The notes beneath the pieces are model-generated. The model searched no databases, had not been told where the DNA came from, and saw only the letters and a list, made by a program, of their open reading frames with translations. From assembly GCA_003864495.1 (NCBI GenBank), contig ML133401.1, positions 4,517,189 to 4,581,188 of the forward strand: DNA of 64,000 nucleotides, written 5' to 3'. Within the stretch, counting starts at the first letter, position 1. Each line of letters opens with the position of its first letter. This stretch comes from Nemopilema nomurai (taxonomy: Eukaryota; Cnidaria; Scyphozoa; Rhizostomeae; Rhizostomatidae). The position numbers and the translations under genes are program-made. Positions 50,701-63,740 of the stretch are shown here, piece after piece.

Positions 50701-52247
50701 GGGTTTTTCAAAAACTTTCCATGTCAGATGATGGATAGGCTAACTCAGACGAATAGAACATTTGAGAGCTACATAGAACATTAGCTTGATACTTTAGTGC
50801 CATTTGCACTATTTTTCAATTTTTCATGTTTTTCTAGCTTATATTCTGTCATCCAGTTGTTTCACTTTACTACTTCTTATTAGCTCCTTATTTTCTATTG
50901 TTCCTTGGGACTTCTTATTTTTTCTCCTGTACACCCCATTGGCTGTCCTTTTTCTTTTGTATTACAGTGCTAATTATTGCAATTTCCTTATATTGTTTTG
51001 ACCTGCCTATTGTAGTCCTCTTGTATTGAATAACATACATGAACTATTTGTAACATGTTTGGTTATTATGGATGATTTATAACTATAAAATATATCATCT
51101 ATATATGGTAAAAACATCATGTATATGCTTCAAGTATGAGCTAATATGATGCCGGAAACTATTCATGTAGTATTCAAGTAAATTAACAATAAAAGTAAAA
51201 TGAAACCCTTAATCATCAAATCAACTTTCTGAATATTCAACTTTCATATATAACATACCTGCAAATCATTTGTACATTGATTTGGATTACAACAAACTAA
51301 AACACAGATCTCCTAGCAATGCAAGCATATAATACAGGCAAAGGCATCTGAATATCGTTTGAAAATTTTAAATTAAATTATTGAATAAAAAAGAAAAACA
51401 TGAGAACTCACGTGTCACCATCACTATCTTGCTTGAAAAGATCAATATGAGATTTTAGAAGTTGCTGATAGCTTGTACCTGGTTCATGATCTGCAGCTTC
51501 TTCGGCTGGCCAAGGAAACTTTGGTGGTGCTACTGCTGGATGCCTTGGCATAACAATTCCTAACTTACCATCTTCACTTTCATCACTATCAGAACCCCCA
51601 TGTAGCTCTTCAGAAATATTTTCCTTTATATCAAAGGACTCCAAAATTTCTTGTCCTTTTTCATGTTCAGTCTGTTGAATAAGCGAGTGAGAAGACTCTG
51701 GCTCAACATCTTTGTCTTCTTTCAAAATATTTTGAGAAAATTCCTTTCCCAGTAGATTTGTTATTAATCCAGCAATTTTCCTTTTCTCATTTTCAAGATA
51801 CTCTCGGAATATTTTACTTACAGTATCTGCATCAATATTTTTTCTCTTCCCAATATTCTTAAGAAATGTTTCTAGATCATTTTGGCTTAGGTCTTCAACA
51901 CTAACGCCCATAGTGTGAAGCTCAGACAAAATCTCACTGCCCAGGAGTTGGCAGTCAACTGTATTGCTCTCATCCATCACATCAGAATTTGAATCTTGTG
52001 TTGTGGCGCCAGGAATACTTCCACTCTCCAATACACGTGAGCTATTTACAACAAATGACTCTTCTTCTTCAATATTTGTCTTTTCAAAATCATCTTGTTC
52101 TTCCCCATGCTTATGTTGTCCATCGGCAACCCTAGCATTATTGTCACGGGACCTGCTTCTTTTTGCAGCTTTTTCCCCCTTCGCTTTAGCCGAAACCTCA
52201 TGTTTGAATTTGGCTTCAGCCTTGGTTAGTACCCTCCGCCGCTTCAT
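44782..52247 (-). CDS. IkB-family ankyrin-repeat protein (nuclear, Bcl-3/IkB-zeta style)
   Basis: Probable regulator of NF-kB. Six coding exons on the minus strand join in phase: 52247-51412, 49011-48912, 48204-47985, 47076-46976, 45640-45395, 44850-44782, giving 523 aa. Residues 1-279 are disordered, with basic NLS-like runs (MKRRR, KAAKRSRSR) and acidic Ser/Glu-rich stretches. Six ankyrin repeats follow, opening with SDGDTILHLAIVH and including the long loop after repeat 3 with RNFNG-DTPLH, which matches the NYNG signature of IkB proteins. The C-terminus is basic (KRERRKKYKKKDD). No DSGxxS phosphodegron is visible, which favours a nuclear or atypical IkB over a classical degraded IkB-alpha. 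The reading frame upstream of the ATG contains a stop, which supports this start. A spliced 5' UTR exon (donor at 52563) is proposed; the first intron is 2.4 kb. Confidence 0.85.
46599..46838 (-). mobile_element. 3' remnant of a non-LTR retrotransposon ORF
   Basis: The minus-strand reading includes YGIKSIIFLGPKIWNSLPNE and, after about 25 residues, CACNAC. This matches the conserved C-terminal tail of many non-LTR retrotransposon polymerases (GPKIWNSLP, then a Cys cluster). It lies in intron 4 of the IkB-like gene. Only the last 80 or so residues are present, as expected for a 5'-truncated insertion. Confidence 0.65.
47275..47615. mobile_element. MITE-like element with ~25-bp terminal inverted repeats
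   Basis: The left end CCGTTAAAGCTCTATTATGC pairs with the right end read in reverse, CCATAAAGGCTCTATTAAGC, with few mismatches, and both continue into a C-run. TA lies immediately outside each end (47273-47274 and 47616-47617), consistent with a TA target duplication of the Tc1/mariner type. A CCCCGGGGG core next to the right end forms a local palindrome. It lies in intron 3 of the IkB-like gene and is non-coding. Confidence 0.65.
50209..50224. repeat. 16-G homopolymer
   Basis: An uninterrupted run of G in intron 1 of the IkB-like gene. Length in such runs is often uncertain in assemblies. Confidence 0.9.
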
Positions 52248-52611
52248 GTCAAGTTGAAGAAACCTTCCACAAGTTTGCCGTCGGAAAGGGCTATGCCTGA
52301 CAATCAAAATATATAAAAAAATAATTTTCTTTTCGTTTTTGGCAGAATATTTCATCTCATCGAAATCTTCTAAGTGCACCAATGTGGAAAATGATACATT
52401 TAGGCAAATATTACCACCTGGCTACAGTAGTAGTAACGGTATGCACTATTTCATACACATGCAAAACGTGTTAATAAAGAACAATCCCTTACAAAGAGAC
52501 ACCAAATAATAAGTGCTTGTTTGAAGAAAATCATATGCGAGAATATGTAAATAGACTATTACCTCTGCTGCTGCAAAAGCGGCTCTTTCGTGGCATCTGT
52601 GTAAGTGACAT
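52244..52611 (-). promoter_or_regulatory. possible upstream ORF overlapping the IkB-like start codon
   Basis: If the proposed 5' UTR exon (donor CAGCAGAG|GTAATAG, exon edge 52563) is spliced to the acceptor TTGTCAG|GCATAG (exon edge 52296), a 33-codon uORF starts at ATG 52611-52609 and stops at TGA 52246-52244. That stop overlaps the main ATG in the sequence ATGA. Such overlap permits termination-reinitiation or start-site competition. It depends on the unproven splice. Confidence 0.3.
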
Positions 52612-52731
52612 CTGGTACAACTACTACATCAGTGATGGATCACTCCAGTGATTGTCCACCCTTGATTCAAGGGAATTTCCCGCGAAGAAGTCTCGTTTCC
52701 ACGCTTGAAAGGAAGAGGGCAACTATATAAA
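52563..52731. promoter_or_regulatory. bidirectional promoter with a consensus NF-kB site
   Basis: The IkB-like gene (-) and PCID2 (+) are divergent. GGGAATTTCC at 52671-52680, extended to the palindrome GGGAATTTCCC through 52681, matches the kB consensus GGGRNNYYCC at every position. It lies about 60 bp upstream of the PCID2 ATG and next to the proposed first exon of the IkB-like gene. TATATAA at 52724-52730 touches the PCID2 ATG and is too close to serve as its TATA box. Confidence 0.6.
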
Positions 52732-55700
52732 ATGGCGCACACCAGTAGTGGACAGTATCTTCAAGAGGTGAAAAGCACCCTTGGATTTTAACTTTATAAT
52801 TTCATGACGACACAAAAAGTTATAGATCTTTGTAGCCCGTTTAAATCTTGAATAACCAGGTCCATACTTGTATAAATTCCGTTTGAGAATGGTCTATTTT
52901 TAATTCGGAGAATAGTATTTTTGCACACATGATTCCATCGACAGTATTTAAAACCGATCACATTGAAGTATAATACCTATCATACTTCCTTCAAAGTTTT
53001 ATGTTGTTGCAGAATGTAATTCTTTAGCAAAACATCGTATAGAAATCCTTTCTCATTGATCTGTACTTACCACAGACTGACTATTGTTGCTGGAATTTTA
53101 CCGACATAAATCATCGTTTACACTTAATGTACCTAAATCTTTGTGGTGAATAATATCAATGTTGTAATCTGGTTTCTCCCAGATTGAAGATGCAATTTCA
53201 TGCAAAGATGGTGGTTCATGGGGCGTAAGTAACATTCCTTTATCACAGCTAAGCTTTTCTTGTGAAAACAAGTTTTATTTCCAGCCTTGTTTGGTGAATT
53301 TTTCTGAAATGTAGTACTGGCCACACTTGTTTTAATTGAGATATCTGAACGAAAAATCCTTATGCGGTTAATAGATGTTCCAAACTATTCCCATAATACT
53401 AAAACTGCAAAATTTTTGACAAATGTTAAAATAACAGTTTAAATGTCAACTTTGGGCAGTAAAGTTTTGTTAGGTAAATTTCGTTTATGATTATTGAAAG
53501 CAACAATTTTGTGTCTTATTAAACAAGAAAGAAGTTGATGCATTTTGTTTATTTTTGAACTTATTATTTTGAATTTACTTATAAAAGTACATTGTTACCT
53601 TGCATGTATACTTGCCCACATTATATTGAGAATATCTTGAAATGTTTTTTGTAGTATAAATTAATAATCAGAGAAGCTAGTTCATGCATGTGTTAATTTA
53701 AAAAAATACAAATAATCTTTTTATGCTATATGCTTTGTTTGTGAGAGAAACTAAAAGAGATCATCTGTAACATTTTTGTTAGGTAAGATAATCAGACAAC
53801 ATTTCAAAGTTGTGTCACTAAATAACACTGACAGATACTAAGTCATTTTCTAGAAGTAATTTTCTTATCAAAAGTTTTAATTGATTTAGCTAAGAGTCTT
53901 TAGCACAAGCTATTTTGAAATTTATAGTTATTTTCTAATAATCATTAAGTAATCTTCATCATAATAACCACCCAACTTGTTATACAATGTGTTCATTTTA
54001 TGAGAAAAATAGCAAAATCATGTATAATTTCCTTTATTTAAAAATGGCACTTCTTTGATAAATAAGCAAGAACATTAGTTGGAATGGTGATATCCGATAT
54101 TATTAAGCTTGAGCATTTTGTAGTTTATGCACTTTGGAATTACTCTTCCAAGCAAAATTTGCTTTCTGTAAAATCACTAATGGATGCAATTTTTACATCA
54201 TATAGTTAGGGTATTTTTTGTAAATTGTACAAAAACAGTCATGAACCATTTTTCTGGAATCAAGTAACATGTTAAATGTTTCATTTAATTTTTTTTTGTG
54301 TTCAATTTTATTTTCCTATAATCTTTTTAGTTTTATATTCATTATTGCAAGGCAGACTTTTTCCTGATAACTCATAACACTTAAGACTGTAATGCATAAT
54401 TGCAAGCTTTGCACAATTGTAACATAGTATAGAAAGTTGTCTCATGATTCCATTAAGAACAAATCTTGTATATAACTTAGAATAGCCTCATTTGGTTAAT
54501 CAAGAGTGATTTATTCAAGGTAAACAATTAGATTTTTGACTTGTGGTTTCTTTTTATTTTCTATGAAGGAATTGATGTCATATAAGCATCCCCATGTTGC
54601 CAACCCTAGACTTCAGGTACCAACAGTTTTCTTTCTTCTCAATCTACAATCAATTTGTTCATGTCTTTGACTTTGTTTACTGGCACTTGTAAGTAATCTT
54701 GTATGTAGTTTTGATCAGGCATGATCATATAAAAGTTATTGTTTAATTTACTTATTGTCTGAAACAGCAGAAGCATAATTGAATAACATAATTCGATGAC
54801 TGTTGTCTAGTGATCCCTGCTTGTAGTCCAATCATACTCTACTTCTTCATTCCATATTTCACAATACAGATAAGCTGTCCTGTTGCATAAAGCTTGACTA
54901 TATTAAGTAGTTTAAAAGTTTGAATTATTCCATGATTTCATGTTTTCTTTTTCTTTTTCCACCATAGTTGGAGAATGCCATATCTGTATGTCAAGACTGG
55001 TTTCAATCACCTGTTGATGAAATGGTTGCTGCACATCTGAGGTTTTTTGTGTTTTTTTCTAGTATGGAAATGTTTTTTCTCTTTTAGTCATTTTTATTGA
55101 GCATGATGAAATAAAGCCACTGACGAAAATCTCCAGACATTCCAGAATTTGATAGCAAAATGGCAATACTTTAAGTGAATTATAATCCTTTTCAAAAAAG
55201 TGAAATGGGGAATGCTTAATTCAATGAATATATTTTTAGACTTTTTGTCAAGTATTTAGATAATAATATTAAGCCAATGTAAGCTAAAGTTTGCAAGCTT
55301 ATGAGACTTTGTAACTTAATTTTACTTTTATGAAAAAGGTTTGATAAACTCTCTTTTTAGAGGTGTTTGGGCCGTAAATGGCAACGACTACTTGGAAGCC
55401 TATACTGCCCAAGCAATGGTTGTACAGTATCCTTTCAAAGAGATGAATTTTCCAGTATATTTTACAAACAGAAGTACAGAGTTGATTATGAATGTGCAGT
55501 TACCTTGTAACAATAGTACTCAGTGGCGGTTTTTAAGACTGCAGGACCCAGGGCTGAAATCATCTGCAGGGTCAGGGCTGAAACTTTCTCAATCTTCAAG
55601 CTCTTTTCCATCGAAATTGTTATGTCAAGGTGGTGCCTTTTCCATTTTTCTTAAATATGGGGCCCCTTGTTGGTTGTCAAAAGCACAGGGCCTGGAGCCA

Positions 55701-58700
55701 TGACTCTCTTGCCCCCCCCTAAAAATGCCATTGAGTATACTGAAAATGTTTACATAATGACCCTGCGGAATGCCAGCATACTTGTAGTATATTGGTATTG
55801 CCTGAATCATAGGAATCATTCTTCTAAGCCTACTGAACAAACTACAAGAATCTAATTTGTCCATTTCTTTGGGATCAATGATTTAGTGCCAATTTGGTAA
55901 TTCTTGTCATGGTATGAAGTAGGCCCTATTATAAGTCAATCATGTAACTGTTATATTTTTAGTATGTATGTAAAAGGAATTCTATAACCTTAAATTTCTT
56001 GAATATGTGTTGTTTCTTAATGAGCTGATAGAAATTTTTTGAAGATATTCCAATCTTTGAAAGAAGAAAACTGGTAAGTAAAATATTTGTCAAGACAGAA
56101 TTCCCAATGATGTATGATACTGTCTTTGAAAGCCACCCCATTTCTTTCCTTCCGTCTTTGACTACTTCCTTCATTTAACACGCTCAGTTACAATGCCAGA
56201 CAACATTTTATCTTGCCTCCTTGTAGGGGTCTATTTATTTTAAAGCATCTTTTCTGTCATCGATCTAAGACGAGTCAAGTGGAGCTGGCAGATCCTCATT
56301 TGATCTAGGTCTGAAAATAATGATTGTCATAACACAAATTGCGATAAGCCAAACAAAACAAGATGAACAGTTTTTTCAGGTTACTATCTGAATATCTCTG
56401 AATGACGGTCATTGGAATACCAACATTATATTCATATACCATAAGCAAATCCAAACTGTTTCAACTCAAATATATCAGATCATTTTAAATAAACTGATAT
56501 TTCCTCCGAAATTCCGATCACTCTTTTGCTGTTATTTCTTTCCTTTCGCTTCTGCCTATAATGAAACATGCAGGATTTTGTGCAAATGTTGGACAATAGA
56601 CACTCGATGGCGTATACAGTTTAAAGCTACAGCAAGGGCGTAAAATCAACTCAAGATTGCTTCTTGTTCAATATTAATGCATGCTCAAGACGTAGATTGA
56701 ACCCAAACAACTCTTGCATTCATCATTTGTAGCTTTGTGATGTTCAATAGCTGACCGATCAGTTACTTAATCTATATGTCTCGGATGGTCATTGCTTGAT
56801 ATATCTGTCACCTAGCCCTGAGAATGTCTTTTCCATTTGTTGCTTCCTAGCGTCCGAGTTTTCTCTTTTGTTTACAGGGTGCTTCCTGTTCTGTACACGG
56901 TTGCTGTCGACCTTCGGCAATTTGCCTTAAATGCAAGTATTTTTCCTTCTCTTCTTATATAGACAACAATTTATGTCTACTAGGTTTCATTTATTGCAAA
57001 CAGTTCCTTTAAGATCGCTCTCTGTTACAATTTTTTTTTAAAATAGCTCCGAGAGCTTCTTAATTTGGACCAAGACAAATTTTTTCTGCCATATTACCAT
57101 ACTCATGAAAGCTGCTTAAATGGAATTTTGCCTTTTAAGACAGTGGATTCATGTAAAATAGATGGAATGGTTATGAATTTTCACAAAGGTCGATAATTGA
57201 GCAAACCGAATGACACATAAATAATGCTCAACCTAATTACACAAAGTTTTTCTCAAAGAAGCCGTTACACATTAAGAGGCAATGTGTTTTGACGCACTTT
57301 GGCCATGTTGGCCGATGGCGATTTTGTCATATACTCGAGCATTCTGTTTTTACAAAGCCTTGCTGTATTCAACAGATTTTAGTTATCTACATTCTTACCT
57401 GTTTATTTCTTACCTATTTGCTTTGGAGCCTTTCTACCTTTCTCTGAAAAATCCCATATTTTACAACTGAACGAATTTTTACAGAGAAATTAACAACCAA
57501 TCGATCCGCAACTGGCTATTTATTTTGTCAGCTGTTGGTTCTTTTCCGGCCTTTGCATCCCCTGGGAATCTCGGACTGGATAGTACTGTACCACTAAGGG
57601 TTTTATTCATTCAATATATTATTGAGTATTGGTCGTTGTGTTACAGGCCGATCGCCAGTTAGCGAAAGTTAACCGTGGAAAGTTTGGTGAAAATCTGGAG
57701 AAGGCCGCCGAGGCGTTGATGAACTTATTCAGAGCTTGTGTCAGTGATACGTGAGTTGTTTACAAGGATCTCTTAGAACACACTGTCCTTTAATTCAGAA
57801 TCATCTGGTCGTTGACATCAGATCTTGTTAGCTCCTTCACAAGCACTCACATTGATTCGTGGCGTTTTTGTTGAAGGCGGGCACCACTTGAGAGGTCAAA
57901 GAAATGGGGAATGCTTGGCATCGTGAACCAGCTATTCAAAATCTATTTTAAGGTATTTCACTGTTAGGATGATTTTGACATTTAATTTTTTCTTTGTCAA
58001 TGTATTCAGCTCTAAGCATCGCCTTAGTTGGCCTATAATGAGACTGTTGTTTTATTTGTAGTTCTGTACAAATGATTTGATATCTTTTTGAGCTTTGAGA
58101 CGTCAGGAGGTAGAGAAAAAGTAAAGAGACGTAGTTTAAACCTAAACTAGGCTCTAATCAACGCATATCCACTAGTAATAAAAAACAACAAGTACGCTTC
58201 AATGCGCTAATAAGTTTGAACTATAATAGCGATTGTTCTTCATTGAATGTCAACACAATCTATGGAAATATTTCTAAGGAAGGTGTCAATAAGCTAGTTT
58301 CACCACAGAGTTTGTGTACTATTGTGTCATCCAGTGATATCTTCGTTTTTCCTTGTGTATCTAATACTAGTCATGTAGTGTGACTGACTTTTCATTATGC
58401 TGGAAATTGAGTTTTGTTTTGGAGTCTTTCCAAAGCTTTGACTGTGGCGCAGTGTTGCTTTTTGGTGCTACTTTATTCTTACCCGGCCAGTCACGTGCCA
58501 GTCCTTTGTTAACTTTTCATTTTCCACCTTTCTTCTTACTTTGTCCAGATAAACAAGCTTCAACTTTGCAAACCAATGATTCGTGCGATCGACAGTTTGT
58601 CATTCAAGGACCAGTTTAAAATTGCTCATCTTGTCACTTATCGGTGAGTACTTTGTTCAACTGATGACATTCATACTGACCATAAAGATACGTACCCTTT

Positions 58701-61700
58701 AATGTACCGAGAAATGTACCATCATCATAGGTGCCAGACCTATGGCCAATCATGATGGGACCAAATCGTGATCCTCCAGAACCTCCTTGCCCTCTGCTAG
58801 TTCCTTGAAGTCTATGTTTTTTCTTCTGAGCCTTTTTTGGAAAATTAATTTCTAGACATGTTCAATAATAGCTAGATATTGTTTCAGGTTCTTTGTTGGC
58901 AAGAAGGCGATGTTTGACAGTGACTACAAGCTAGGTACATATCTATTCGCATTATCTTCATTATTTTATGCATAACATTTAGGTAATAAATCTCTTAATT
59001 GCATCATTACGATGATGTTTGATTTAAGATCTGTCTGCGCCCTACCATGCATACGAATTGTCTGATGCATCTCAATCAGAAGCGAATTAGTTTTTCTCCT
59101 ATAGTGCACGGAAAACAAATTTCAAGCAATCTCGTTTGTAACCTTAGCTAAGTAGAATTTGACCTATCGTGTTTCTATCATAAGAATGACCTTTTCTTTT
59201 GACCTTTCACACTTTTAGCTAAGGAATAACTGACCTATGACCTTTGATATATTTTGTTTTAGCGAACGAGTACCTGACCTTTGCGTTTGACCACTGCCAT
59301 CGTCGCAGTCTTAGAAATAAAAGGTTTGTTGATCGACAATGACAAAACAGTGTTAGAATTTTAAAATGTTCATTAGAAAATGTGAAGTATAACTGCACAA
59401 ACTTCCAAAAAATAATCCCAATATTGTAAATATGATTTTAGCAGTTTCAATAAGATGTAACTTATATTTCTATCTTCAAGTGTTTTTACATTGCTGATCA
59501 AAAACCCATTTTTTCTTTCTTGTCATTTTTTAAATTTTTCACATGTAGGGCCTTTAGTTGAAATAAACCTTTTCTGATTCATTATTTTGCAAAAAGACCA
59601 TTTTTTATAATTTAGGTTATTATATCATGGCTAAAATAAACTAGTAATTTAAAAAAAGTACGGAACTGCACAACCACAGTTTGTGCATACTTGAAACAGC
59701 TTTTAATCTGCATTTGGCTATTTATTGTGTCAGCTTTTTGTCATTTCCCGGTGTTCTAAGGTATTTAGCTTATGATTGTGATAATACAAAGATTGTAGTT
59801 TCGTTGCTCCTTGCTATTCCGAATTGCGAAACATTTGCTAGACTAGTAGTTGTCGTTTCTAGTCAAATCTAATTTGTATTATATTTTGAACATATCATAT
59901 CCTCCAACCTAAATTTCTAACCTAACCTAAGCGTCTGATGTTCTAAATTTTATTCAATAATTCTTTTTGATTTTACCTTTCAGGCTCATTTTGATTTATC
60001 TCTTACCAGTCAAAATGCAACTAGTAAGTCCAAATTACTTTTGTTATTTGGTTATATTTGGTTGAGGTTTGTTTGAGATGTTCGTTTGTTTTATCATTCC
60101 TGATAAGTCTTAAAGCTTTTTTTACATAAACCAGTAAATTGTTCATGAGTTGCTTTTTTCGTTACGCAAATAAACAAATGTAATATAGTTTCCAGATGCT
60201 GCCAAATTTTGCACGATCCCATTTTTATGAGACTTCTGAAGAAAGATATTTTCGAATTCACCAGAACCAAACTGTTGTCGAAATTGTCTTTTGATTTCTG
60301 CAATAAGAAAGCGTAAATCGCTTCATACATCCACGAAGGAAAGTTGCGTACTTGAAATATCATTATTCGTAGACTGTTGTTTGAACTGTAAATGTAGATA
60401 TTACAATAGAGTCGTCTCTTACGATGGGCCTAACATTGCAGGGAAGGATGCCTTGCAAGAATCTGCTTGTAAAATACAATTTGCATCAATTTATTGATGT
60501 CGCCAGAGCTGTTTGGTGAGTTTGTCGATCAGTTAGCCCTTGCCTGTACCCCCTATAAACCCCAAGTCAGTGCCCCGCTGTAGCCTCTTAATGATTTATC
60601 ATAGAATGTGTCTCCTCCTGAGAAAGTATTGAGTTTCAACCAGTGTCCATGATGACGTCATAGCTATCTCAGCTACGTAAATCACCAAACCCACTGATGC
60701 CTTTGGTCATGTCCTTAAATTTGGGTCAGTCCGACTGACATAAGGAGGTTTAACCGGATCCTGATATCCACTGGAAAGCTGCCTGGAAACAGAAGCAAAA
60801 ATATTTAACAATCTAATGAAAAACGACAAGTTCAAAATGTATTTGAATTGAAAGCCTTCACCAAAGGAGAAGATTAGAATCATAATCACTGATCAATTGC
60901 AGTATTAATCTTCTGAAGCCTAGCTTCTATTCTTGTACTTTTTTAACCTTTAAGTACAATTTTGAATTTCAATTGAAGTTATTTTTTGAAACATGGATCT
61001 TTGAGTAACAATAATACCCTTATTACTGGTCAGATTGACGGGTGTAAATAGAAAAGACTCCCTTTGTTCTTATCCCTTTGCATAAACTGTTTACATGGTC
61101 TACATGTCGAGTGTTGTTGTTGTTATACTTGTCTATGGTGTGGTTGAGGCCCTTGTTGGAGGTACCTATTTTTGGTTGCCTTGGTATTTGGTTCCAAATC
61201 TTATATGATATGCCAAATATGGTGTAACACCCACTTTTCATTCGTTTGATGAATTTATTTTAGCGTTTTATTCCAATTATTCTGTTATTATCGTTTTGGC
61301 TAAAAGTTGTTTCTCTTGGCATTGGAGGATTATTTCAATTTCTTTCAGCGTTGGAAATCTTTTATTGCTGAATCAGGCTCTAGAAAAATATCAGGTAGCA
61401 TTCTACTCATTGAATTAAAACTTTTATCATTTCAATTTGTTTTTATTTTATTCAGAAAAGAACAGAAAGCTTTTTCTATTTGATAGAGAGATAAGAATTA
61501 ATAATTTCAGGAGCATAATTCTCGTTTGATGAAAGATCGAGGTCCTTCTTATTAAAAATTGACTTTCCCGCCATGATATTGTCTTAACTCTGTGATGAAG
61601 ATAAACCTATTTTTGTGTTTAATATAAACTTTCTGTTTTGCAGACATTTTTCATACGATCAGGAATCTACTTAATTCTGGAGAAACTTAAGATCATAACT

Positions 61701-63233
61701 TTCAGAAATTTGTTCAAAAAGACGTAAGTTTTTTATATAATTTAGATCTCCTTGTAGAGAGCTTGTTAGTGCTACCAAGACATTGAAATCTGGCTTCTTT
61801 CACTTCAGCTCTCCTTGTCGTTCTCTTCATTTCGTTACATAGTTTGCACACAGTAAATCAACTATAACTACAGCACAAAACCATGGCGAGGCCAATTACA
61901 TCACAGATCTGGCTTAGGTCTTAAGATGTTGTTGTTGCTTAAGTTACTCAGCGGTACACAATCTTTTAATGTTCATGAAGATCTCTTAACAAGACCCACA
62001 CAAAATTTTCGTTAATTATAAATATATGTCTGGGTAAGGTGATCTGCCTGCAATTTTTTCCTTTTTTCCCTAATGACTACACTTGAGTTGCGATTCGTCG
62101 CCCACATCATTTTGAGATTTTTGGTCTGCAGCACACTAAATTAAAGTGCTGTATAAAGTCGTTCTGATTAACATTTAATTTCTCCTTATTTTCAGGTGCC
62201 TCCTTCTAAATACTCATCAGCTTCCAATCGAGGCATTCAGAGTCGCACTGCATTTTATGGGGGTGAGATAAGTTGTACAAATAGTTTCACATATGATACA
62301 CTAGTTTTGTGCATCATTCCTTATTTTTAATTGATTATTGTTTCATACGTAAACATGAGCATTATGCTTAGCCTCCGGTTGCCGCGTTGCGTGTTATCTA
62401 GATGGCTTAATTTGTTGTAGGCCACAGACGTGGATACAGATGAAGTTCATTGCATACTTGCTAACCTTATACATATGGTACGTATTTCTTTCAAGTGCAT
62501 CAACCCTACATCATTTCAAGCAGGAGTAATTCGTCTTTGCGTATTAACTTATTGTACAGTATTAATTCGCTGTTGACCTGCAAATGTGATTATTCAGTTT
62601 GTACTGCTGCAGTTTTTCTAGCAATAAAATAATGTTCTGTTTATGTAAAATTTTCTAATTATCATACCCTGTCTAAGTTAAGTGGATCAATATCATCAGA
62701 TATTTTTAATTTGAGATCAGAGAACTTCACTTTTCTTTTGAGTTGCCGAGAACAAGCCCATTGGAATTTTCTTGCTTCATTGCAATTACAACATGCCAAA
62801 GTATAAAATAATTATTAGCGGGCTTCACTTTCTAATTGTCTAAGCGCCAGCCTCCATCGATCGAATGACCTCCTGTCCATTTGCCCCTCTCCATTTGCGC
62901 TGCTTTGATAGAAGCAAAGAGTTGACAAGCCTTTCAAAGCTTGCAAATTATACGGAGCAGTCAGAATTTTTATTCATGGATTGTTTGACTCTATGAGGAA
63001 AAAGAGCTACCCAACGATAGAGTTTTTGTTTTTTAATACTACAACGATTAACAATATTGAACTTTTTTAAACGTGACAATGTTTAAATTTTGATGAGTTA
63101 ACCCATAATGTTGCTCATATTATCATTGCTTTTTTCTTCCCAGGGATATTTGAAGGGGTACATTTCATACCAGCACCAGAAGCTAGTTGTAAGCAAAAAG
63201 GATGCCTTTCCAAGCCTATCGACATTTTTATGA
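52732..63233 (+). CDS. PCID2: PCI domain-containing protein 2 (TREX-2 mRNA export)
   Basis: Subunit of the TREX-2 complex (with GANP/MCM3AP, ENY2, DSS1 and centrins) linking transcription to mRNA export at nuclear pores; homologue of yeast Thp1. Nineteen exons join in phase: 52732-52767, 53183-53224, 54569-54616, 54968-55041, 55361-55426, 56032-56073, 56878-56932, 57647-57750, 57877-57952, 58549-58643, 58888-58934, 59263-59323, 59984-60023, 60442-60515, 61349-61394, 61644-61723, 62196-62262, 62421-62477, 63144-63233. The product is 399 aa, the same as human PCID2, with no gaps noticed by eye. Landmarks are [37 protein letters not shown], and the PCI winged-helix end [17 protein letters not shown] plus [14 protein letters not shown]. 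The intron after exon 7 (56933-57646) has a GC donor (AAT|GCAAGT). Promoter shared with the IkB-like gene. Confidence 0.96.
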
Positions 63234-63740
63234 GCCTTGAACAAAAGTTTGTTCTTTGCAGACTAGCTTTTTTTCTGTTTATGCTACAAACTGCGGCGGA
63301 AATGGGCGTGCAAAGGGACTCTTAAGGGGCCATTTGTCATATGGCCCTCTATCTTTGCGCTATCATAGCGTTGGCCTGCTATGGAATGCTGGAGGTGCTT
63401 TCCAATATAGCTGAAAAGAAGAGGTTGTTGTTGGTGTGCAAGTAATACCACTGGACATTATCTTGCATAGATGCAATTCGACTTTCGACAAGAGGTGTCA
63501 AAGATGTTAAATGTTTGTCTTCCTTCTGGTTGTACCTTTTATATCACGTTTCGTGCAGTAAATTTATCTTTCACTGTTTGTGAATCTAAAATTGTTTGAT
63601 TTCATAATTATAATTTTCTCTATGAAGTGTCCTTTTGACGTGCTATTGAGCACAGTGAATCTGAAGTTCGGACTCAAAAATTTTATAGGAAATTGGATAT
63701 CGAGACCTTTTGTTCTGTTCACAACACTGGCTAGTTCCCA
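63234..63740. other. 3' flank of PCID2
   Basis: AT-rich sequence following the PCID2 stop codon, presumably its 3' UTR and spacer. No clear AATAAA signal immediately follows and no gene was recognised. Confidence 0.5.

Noticed and set aside
55341..55703. 120-residue ORF
   Set aside because: Only 55361-55426 is coding (PCID2 exon 5). The rest is intron read-through after the donor CA|GTATCC.
61023..61241. Minus-strand ORF with YKIWNQIP, possibly another retrotransposon tail
   Set aside because: The match to the GPKIWNSLP tail is too short and the rest is not recognisable. It lies in a PCID2 intron and may still be transposon debris.
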